19,775 nt of DNA from an uncultured Pseudomonadota bacterium (GTDB taxonomy: Bacteria; Pseudomonadota; Gammaproteobacteria; Burkholderiales; Usitatibacteraceae). The stretch spans positions 1-19,775 of the forward strand of contig CALEJW010000134.1 in assembly GCA_937898635.1 (NCBI GenBank). The letters run 5' to 3'. Shown here piece after piece: positions 15,701-19,775 of this stretch; the stretch's first letter is position 1; each line of letters opens with the position of its first letter. The notes beneath the pieces are model-generated. The model did no database searches. It was not told the origin of the DNA and saw nothing but the letters and a program-made list of their open reading frames with translations. Position numbers and translations under genes: made by a program.

Positions 15701-15853
15701 TGGTCCGCGACGGTGGGCGTGCGCAACCTGGGCGACAAGGCTCCGCCGCCCATCTCGCAGGGCTTCGCCAACCGCCGGGGCAATGCGCCCCTCTACAGCG
15801 GGTTCGACTACATCGGGAGATCCTTCTTCGTGAACGTCCAGCACTCCTTCTGA
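12698..15853 (+). CDS. TonB-dependent outer-membrane receptor with N-terminal carboxypeptidase-regulatory-like domain
   Basis: A 1051-residue TonB-dependent receptor. The start ATG 12698 has AAGGG 9 nt upstream. The signal peptide ends at VVHA-QG (about residue 29). It is followed by a small beta-sandwich (about 32-103, with SVTLTAPSG, LPDGSFSFSKLAPGTYKV) and a TonB-box-like EKITVTGSRI (105-114). The plug spans about 115-245 (LRGLGATRTLVLLNGRRV, EILKDGASSIYGSDAVAGVVN). A long barrel ends in Phe (FVNVQHSF), as outer-membrane proteins do. Such receptors take ligands across the outer membrane using TonB/ExbBD energy; those with this N-terminal domain are often linked to peptide or polymer uptake. 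The substrate cannot be read from the sequence. A strong terminator follows, then an S9 peptidase. Confidence 0.92.
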   Translation: MKKQSAAAAFRRTAISIAVGMCIAGVVHAQGADGNIQGKAKAGASVTLTAPSGTTTQSRALPDGSFSFSKLAPGTYKVSSDGVTRDVIVAAGVDSRVSLEAAAVEKITVTGSRIRRDTFNSTSPIQVVTREETMLSGFNSTTAALQSTSVTAGAAQINNAFGGFVTDGGPGANTLSLRGLGATRTLVLLNGRRVAPAGSRGSVGSADLNVLPSAVVDRIEILKDGASSIYGSDAVAGVVNIITRKNIEGVTLEAQYNNPEDGGGEEKRLSATLGYTGDRGFISGSFEAYDRNEIRWGDREWMACQTDYRRLVTGGVPGEWGSRDFIDPLTGQPKCYGITGTGNNGVTINTIGTGTIAGVGAAGSVGTSFNRWRPNSGVSTGLVGFEGVGGGANSINVRDTFDPKMMNQSLISPVQVRTAFLQGALDVKALGNAEAYFEGLFHKRESSQVGYRQLSLDYARGSPLIPAGLAGVPNLQGAPTVLTYGQPLQIRAFIGFGNYNSEQEIDYHKITGGLRGDLPWSNWKYDANASFSKSKASYTFEQWLTDRLAQSMDVVAGPGGTFTCRDPSNGCVAAPMLSSAVIGGTLPRDWVNWTFVPDTGNTTYDEKTATLNTTGTLFELAHGDVRGAIGLEWREAKIDDTPSINMQTSNVYNFSSAAITRGKDSVKELYGEVEVPLLRGMRGAEELVVNLSGRWTDYKSYGSDTTYKAGVLYTPVKWLTFRAAQGTSYRAPALFEQFLGSTSGFLSSQNDPCNNWGAGDPNSIVAQNCASEGLAPDFQSTSSVRVNTIGGADAGLKAETSKNVTLGLVIQPELPTGWGDLSLAFDHYDIEVDNGVARAGATAILSLCYNDTGFRAAGGFCRLITRDVAGTNRALTVNDSYVNLSTDIVKGYDVTLRYVRNVGPGQLIVNGLVSKYKEQANKLFPEDPLESFNGIIGAPDLTGNLDVTYRYKGWRFRYGMEWVDKMSSYEYYGEDPATSTYQMETPSYRLHNASVQYTGDKWSATVGVRNLGDKAPPPISQGFANRRGNAPLYSGFDYIGRSFFVNVQHSF

Positions 15854-15867
15854 CCGGAGCCGCATCA

Positions 15868-15902
15868 CGCCACGTCACCTCCCGGGGTGGCGTGGCGTTT
15901 TT
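15868..15902 (+). terminator. Intrinsic terminator after the first TonB-dependent receptor
   Basis: CGCCACGTCACC (15868-15879) pairs with GGTGGCGTGGCG (15886-15897) over 12 bp with one G-U, around a 6-nt loop, followed by five T. It lies 15 bases after the stop. Confidence 0.9.
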
Positions 15903-15944
15903 ACTTTCGCCGGCGGACCAAGCCCCGGCAGGAGACCCACCGCC

Positions 15945-17999
15945 ATGAGGACCTTTTCGCGCTGGACCCGATTCACCGTCACGATGGCCATCGGGCTCGC
16001 CGTCGCCCTGGCCCAGGCCAAGCCCAAGGCGCCCACGATCGAGCAGCTGGCCGCCTATCCGAAGCTCTCGGGCTTCACCGTCTCCCCGGACGGGAAGCAC
16101 CTCGCCGCCCTGGAGGGCCGGGGCGAGGACCGCGTGATCCTCGTCTGGAAGGCCGATGCGCTCGACAAGGCGCCGACGGCGATCGGCTCGAGCCGGATGA
16201 AGATCTCCGGCGTGCAGTTCATCAAGAACGACCTGCTGGCCGTCACGATGTGGCAGCCCTACGACTCGCGCCTGGACACCCTCGCCAAGCAGTTCATCTC
16301 GAAGCTGTTCATCACCGACCTCGCCGGCAAGGAGTGGAACGAGCCGATGCCCCAGGGCCGCGCGATGAGCCGCGCCGAGGAAAAGCTGCAGGCCGTCTCC
16401 AGCCCCGGCGTGCTCGACATCCTGCCCGACGACCCGGACCACATCCTGGTGGTGAACGACGTGGGCACGACTTCCGGCGATGTCTTCAAGGTGAACGTGC
16501 GCCGCAATCGCGCCGAGCGCGTGCAGCGCTCCGACGACAAGATCGCCGGCTACGTCACCGATCTCGACGGGGAGCTGCGCGCGCGAACGCGGGCGGACGT
16601 CGACGGAACCGGCGCCTTCATCGCCGCGGAGATCCGGGAGCCCGGCAGCGGCAAGTGGGTGGAGCACTTCCGCTCCTACGTGAAGAACCGCGACGTCGTC
16701 CAGATCGTGGGCTTCGCCAAGGACCCGAATACCGCCTTTCTCCTCACCAACGTCGGCGAGGACAAGGCCGCCATCTACGAGTACGACGTCGCCACGCGCA
16801 CGCGCAAGGAGATCCTTTTCAAGCACCTGTTCTTCGACGCGAACCGCGTATTGATGAACCGCTCGAAGAATGCCGGGGACATTCCCTTCGGCGAGATCCT
16901 CGGCGTCGGCTACGACGGTCCGCGGGGCGGCGGAGCCGACGTGCAGTGGACTTCGCCCAGGGCGAAGGCCGTCGAGAAGGCCGTGCGGGATGCACTCGGC
17001 ATCCGGCCCCAGGCGATGACGGTAGTCGATCCCGCGACCGGCAAGAGTGCCCAGATCGACTACGACCTGGACGCGACGTTCGTGATCTCCGCCGCGACGG
17101 CCGACCTGTCGACCGCGATCGTGACCGTGAGCGGGCCGTCGCGTCCGCCCGAGTATTACCTGTTGCGCGACGGCAAGCTCACGATGCTGGCCAAGGCCTA
17201 CCCGGACGTCGACCCGGCATCGCTGGGCAAGACACGCCTCGTCTACTACAAGGCCCGCGACGGCCTGGACGTGCCGGCCTTCGTCACCACGCCGAATCCG
17301 GAACTCTGCGGGCCCGGGCCCTGGCCCGCGGTCGTGCATCCCCACGGCGGGCCGTGGTCCCGGGACACCATGACCTTCGATGGCTCGATGTGGGTGCCCC
17401 TGATGGCCTCGAGGTGCATGGCCGTGCTGCGGCCGCAATTCCGCGGGTCGCAAGGCTGGGGCCGGAAGCTCTGGACGGCCGGCGACGCCGAGTGGGGACA
17501 GAAGATGCAGGACGACAAGGACGACGGCGCCAAGTGGATGATCGAACAGGGCATCGCGCAACGCGGCCGGATCGCCATGTTCGGCTTCTCCTACGGCGGC
17601 TACTCGGCGTTCGCCGCCTCCATACGCCCCAACGGGCTCTACAAATGCGCCATCGCCGGTGCCGGCGTCTCGGACATCAAGCAGATCTGGGCGCAGTTCT
17701 ACACCAACCCGTTCTTCCGGGAGCGGCAGGCGCCGACCGTCGACGGCCTGAACCCGGTGGATCGCGCCAATGCCATCCAGATCCCGATCATGGTCTACCA
17801 CGGGGACCGCGACCAGATCGTGCCCCTGGTGCAGTCGGACTGGTTCGTCTCGAAGGCCAAGAGCACCAAGCACCCGGTCGTCTACCACGAGCTCACCGAT
17901 TACGCCCACGGCCCGGCCTGGACCCGCAAGATCATGGGCGACCAGCTCCGCCATATAGAGGACTACCTGTTGCGCGACTGCGGCGCCAAGGGCCTGTAG
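15945..17999 (+). CDS. Exported S9 family (prolyl oligopeptidase-type) serine peptidase
   Basis: A 684-residue protein with a signal peptide (TFSRWTRFTVTMAIGLAVAL, cleavage near ALAQA, about residue 25) and a beta-propeller-like region (about 40-430, starting FTVSPDGKHLAAL). The C-terminal alpha/beta-hydrolase domain has HPHGGPWSRD (465-474, oxyanion region), the nucleophile in GFSYGG (S549), the acid in HGDRDQIVP (D623) and a His in DYAHGPAW (H655). The triad is complete. Family members cut short peptides, often after Pro or as dipeptidyl or acylaminoacyl peptidases; exact specificity cannot be told. AGGAG precedes ATG 15945 by about 10 nt. Placed between two TonB-dependent receptors, it probably trims peptides in the periplasm. 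Terminators lie on both sides; I see no clear promoter of its own in the 90-base gap. Confidence 0.92.
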   Translation: MRTFSRWTRFTVTMAIGLAVALAQAKPKAPTIEQLAAYPKLSGFTVSPDGKHLAALEGRGEDRVILVWKADALDKAPTAIGSSRMKISGVQFIKNDLLAVTMWQPYDSRLDTLAKQFISKLFITDLAGKEWNEPMPQGRAMSRAEEKLQAVSSPGVLDILPDDPDHILVVNDVGTTSGDVFKVNVRRNRAERVQRSDDKIAGYVTDLDGELRARTRADVDGTGAFIAAEIREPGSGKWVEHFRSYVKNRDVVQIVGFAKDPNTAFLLTNVGEDKAAIYEYDVATRTRKEILFKHLFFDANRVLMNRSKNAGDIPFGEILGVGYDGPRGGGADVQWTSPRAKAVEKAVRDALGIRPQAMTVVDPATGKSAQIDYDLDATFVISAATADLSTAIVTVSGPSRPPEYYLLRDGKLTMLAKAYPDVDPASLGKTRLVYYKARDGLDVPAFVTTPNPELCGPGPWPAVVHPHGGPWSRDTMTFDGSMWVPLMASRCMAVLRPQFRGSQGWGRKLWTAGDAEWGQKMQDDKDDGAKWMIEQGIAQRGRIAMFGFSYGGYSAFAASIRPNGLYKCAIAGAGVSDIKQIWAQFYTNPFFRERQAPTVDGLNPVDRANAIQIPIMVYHGDRDQIVPLVQSDWFVSKAKSTKHPVVYHELTDYAHGPAWTRKIMGDQLRHIEDYLLRDCGAKGL

Positions 18000-18053
18000 G
18001 CCCGGCACGCGCGCCGCAGCGGCCAACGGGCACCGGACCCGCCGCCACCGCTC

Positions 18054-18083
18054 AAGCCCGCCGGCTTTCGCGGCGGCCTTTTT
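18054..18083 (+). terminator. Intrinsic terminator after the S9 peptidase
   Basis: CCGCCG (18058-18063) pairs with CGGCGG (18071-18076) around a 7-nt loop. The stem extends past one C-C mismatch by AAG/CTT, and five T end at 18083. Confidence 0.8.
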
Positions 18084-18158
18084 CCGGGTGGCCTTGGCCC
18101 CCATTCGGAAGTGCGGCGGCGGTGGAAGTTGCGGAAATGCGACAAAAAGCGAAAATTG

Positions 18159-18188
18159 TTGGATGTTTCGCAAGACTGTGGCTATTAT
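18159..18188 (+). promoter_or_regulatory. Promoter of the second TonB-dependent receptor
   Basis: TTGGAT (18159-18164), an 18-nt spacer and TATTAT (18183-18188), in an AT-richer patch. The predicted start near 18195 leaves a leader of about 200 nt before ATG 18397. Confidence 0.5.
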
Positions 18189-18317
18189 CCGGCGATCAAT
18201 CGCGTCCGGACGGCCCAGCGGCCAACCCTTAGGCCCACAAGTGTTTGATTTCAAAAAACTATTACCTCGCCTGGGCAACGCGATGATACCCGGCCCGAAG
18301 CTGTCGCCCGTAACGGG

Positions 18318-18386
18318 GTGCGTGACGGCGTCGTGCGGGAATCGAACGAGTTCGATCGGACGTTTCGCTTAACCAAGTCAATTTGA
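18318..18386 (+). other. Candidate leader ORF before the second receptor
   Basis: GTG 18318 opens 22 codons (MRDGVVRESNEFDRTFRLTK, then SI) ending in TGA 18384-18386, which lies inside the receptor ribosome binding site TGAGGAG. There is no clear Shine-Dalgarno for the GTG. It may be chance, but the stop position would allow coupling. Confidence 0.2.
18341..18356. repeat. 16-base palindrome in the receptor leader
   Basis: ATCGAAC-GA-GTTCGAT is a perfect 7-bp inverted repeat with a 2-base centre, 40 bases before the receptor ATG. It could be an operator for a dimeric repressor or, as RNA, a 6-bp hairpin. Confidence 0.45.
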
Positions 18387-18396
18387 GGAGCCCTTG

Positions 18397-19775
18397 ATGA
18401 TCAAGAACAAGCAGCCGGCGAAGTCATTCAGGAGGAAGACGTGCGTCGTCGCCACCGAGATCGCGATCTCGCTGATGGCCGCGCCTCTGGCATTCGCGCA
18501 AGCCACCACGGTGGAGAAGCTCGAGATCACGGGAACGCGCATCCCGCCCCCGAACCTCGAAGGCAGCAGCCCCGTGAACCTGATCAACGCCACGGACATC
18601 AAGTTCGAGGGCGTGCGCAACGTCGAGAACCTCCTCAACAACCTCCCGCAGGTCTTCGCGGACCAGGGCGGCAACATCTCCAACGGCGCCTCCGGCACGG
18701 CCACGGTGAACCTGCGCAACCTCGGCGCGGACCGCACCCTCGTGCTCGTGAACGGCCGCCGCCTCCCGGCAGGCTCTCCGCGCCTGTATGCGACCGACCT
18801 GAACGCGATCCCCGCCGGCCTGATCAAGCGCGTCGAAGTGCTGACGGGCGGCGCCTCCGCGATCTACGGTTCCGATGCCGTCGCCGGCGTCGTGAACTTC
18901 ATCATGGACGACAAGTTCCAGGGCGTGCAGGGAGAGCTGAACCACAGCTTCTACAACCACTCCCAGCAGAACCCGCAGGGCGTGGCCGACATCGTCGCGG
19001 GACGGGCTCTCACGAACCCGGCCTTCCAGGTTCCGGGAGACAAGAGCCGCGACGGCGAGGAATCCGAATACAACATCACGCTCGGCAGCAACTTCGCCGA
19101 CGGGCGCGGCAACGCGACCATGTTCCTGGGCTACAAGAAGACCCGTGCCCTGCTGCAGTCCGAGCGCGACTACAGCTCCTGCGCGCTGGGAACTGGCGCG
19201 ACCGCCTTCACCTGCGGCGGCTCGTCCACGAGCTTCCCCGGCCGCTTCTTCGGCAACGCGCTGGACGGCAGCCTGGACCACGTCGACCACACGGTGGGCT
19301 CGGACAGCAACCCCGTGCCCTTCAACGCCAGCCTCAACCTGTACAACTACGGGCCGCTCAACTACTTCCAGCGTCCTTCCGAGCGCTACACGGCGGGCGC
19401 GTTCGCTCACTTCGACGTGAACCCGAGCGCTCGCGTGTACACCGAGCTGATGCTGCACGACGACCAGACCACCGCGCAGATCGCGCCCAGCGGCCTGTTC
19501 GGCCTCGTGGCCTCCGACAACCCGCTGCTGGCGCCCAACACGCGCGCCATCACGTTCGAGAACCCGCTCCTGTCGGCGGGCTGGCGCACCCTCCTCGGCC
19601 TCAACGCCCCGGGCGATACGGCCGACATGTTCATCCTGCGCCGCAACGTCGAGGGCGGCGGGCGCCAGGACACGATCGGCCACACCTCCTACCGGGGTGT
19701 CATCGGCATGAAGGGCGAGATCCTCAAGAACTGGAACTACGACGTCTTCATCCAGCACGGCCGGGTGAACTACTC
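18397..19775 (+). CDS. TonB-dependent outer-membrane receptor (5' part, cut by window end)
   Basis: An open frame of 459 codons running off the window. ATG 18397 follows TGAGGAG by 6 nt. The signal peptide ends at PLAFA-QA (about residue 34), then directly a TonB-box-like EKLEITGTRI (40-49). The plug has LRNLGADRTLVLVNGRRLP and VEVLTGGASAIYGSDAVAGVVN. The start of a barrel follows (YNITLGSNFADGRGN, TMFLGYKKTR). It is clearly related to the first receptor over the plug but lacks the N-terminal beta-sandwich. The ligand is unknown. Its proximity to the S9 peptidase suggests peptide-related uptake. Confidence 0.93.
   Translation, partial: MIKNKQPAKSFRRKTCVVATEIAISLMAAPLAFAQATTVEKLEITGTRIPPPNLEGSSPVNLINATDIKFEGVRNVENLLNNLPQVFADQGGNISNGASGTATVNLRNLGADRTLVLVNGRRLPAGSPRLYATDLNAIPAGLIKRVEVLTGGASAIYGSDAVAGVVNFIMDDKFQGVQGELNHSFYNHSQQNPQGVADIVAGRALTNPAFQVPGDKSRDGEESEYNITLGSNFADGRGNATMFLGYKKTRALLQSERDYSSCALGTGATAFTCGGSSTSFPGRFFGNALDGSLDHVDHTVGSDSNPVPFNASLNLYNYGPLNYFQRPSERYTAGAFAHFDVNPSARVYTELMLHDDQTTAQIAPSGLFGLVASDNPLLAPNTRAITFENPLLSAGWRTLLGLNAPGDTADMFILRRNVEGGGRQDTIGHTSYRGVIGMKGEILKNWNYDVFIQHGRVNY

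Larger units (their letters stand above)
18000..18396. other. Intergenic region S9 peptidase / second receptor
   Basis: About 400 bases. It holds the peptidase terminator (18054-18083), a promoter (18159-18188) and a leader of about 200 nt. The leader contains a low-confidence short ORF (18318-18386) and a 16-base palindrome (18341-18356), and ends in the receptor ribosome binding site TGAGGAG (18384-18390). Base composition drops in GC around 18141-18270. I do not recognise a known riboswitch. Confidence 0.6.

Noticed and set aside
12743..15868. 1041-codon minus-strand frame opposite the first TonB receptor
   Set aside because: Shadow of a well-supported receptor with signal peptide, plug and C-terminal Phe; the antisense product has no recognisable features.
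15519..18278. 919-codon minus-strand frame opposite the S9 peptidase
   Set aside because: Shadow; it crosses two strong + strand terminators and the end of the receptor gene.

Overview
The window is high-GC chromosomal DNA of a proteobacterium, most likely a betaproteobacterium. The evidence is gene order (rimP-nusA-infB-rbfA-truB-rpsO-pnp; smpB divergent from ratA-rnfH), protein character and typical sigma70-like promoters. The genus is not provable from this sequence. The right end (paired TonB-dependent receptors around an S9 peptidase) resembles peptide- or protein-scavenging Gram-negative lineages. I see no phage, IS, integrase or CRISPR signal.

Region 1 (1-1386): the 3' end of an unidentified + strand gene converges on rnfH. 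rnfH is translationally coupled to ratA, and ratA is divergent from smpB across a 90 bp gap with a striking inverted repeat that carries a -10-like TAGAAT on each strand.

Region 2 (1564-3355): a ketopantoate-reductase-like protein with a damaged NAD(P) loop and a substituted catalytic-site Asn, convergent with an exported DUF3313-type protein.

Region 3 (3434-3756): a tRNA operon, Pro(UGG)-Arg(UCU)-His(GUG), on the minus strand, with its own strong promoter just behind pnp.

Region 4 (3774-12402): a large minus-strand block for translation, transcription and RNA metabolism, in transcription order rimP, nusA, infB, rbfA, truB, rpsO, pnp. Gaps between rimP and truB are 10-25 nt. rpsO has its own promoter and is followed by a strong intrinsic terminator before pnp. 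The most interesting regulatory signal is here: an extended -10 promoter followed within about 40 nt by a perfect terminator hairpin plus U-tract directly upstream of rimP. That is a candidate attenuator through which NusA, made from the same operon, could control itself.

Region 5 (12549-19775, + strand): a TonB-dependent receptor with an N-terminal carboxypeptidase-regulatory-like domain, then an exported S9 prolyl-oligopeptidase-type serine peptidase, then a second TonB-dependent receptor cut by the window end. The first receptor and the peptidase each end in a good intrinsic terminator, so these look like separately controlled genes of one functional neighbourhood. Both receptor leaders hold short ORFs whose stops touch the next start or the ribosome binding site.

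No wholly new multi-gene system is evident. The best leads are regulatory (rimP leader, rpsO leader, ratA/smpB repeat, receptor leader ORFs), plus the divergent reductase and the receptor-peptidase neighbourhood.
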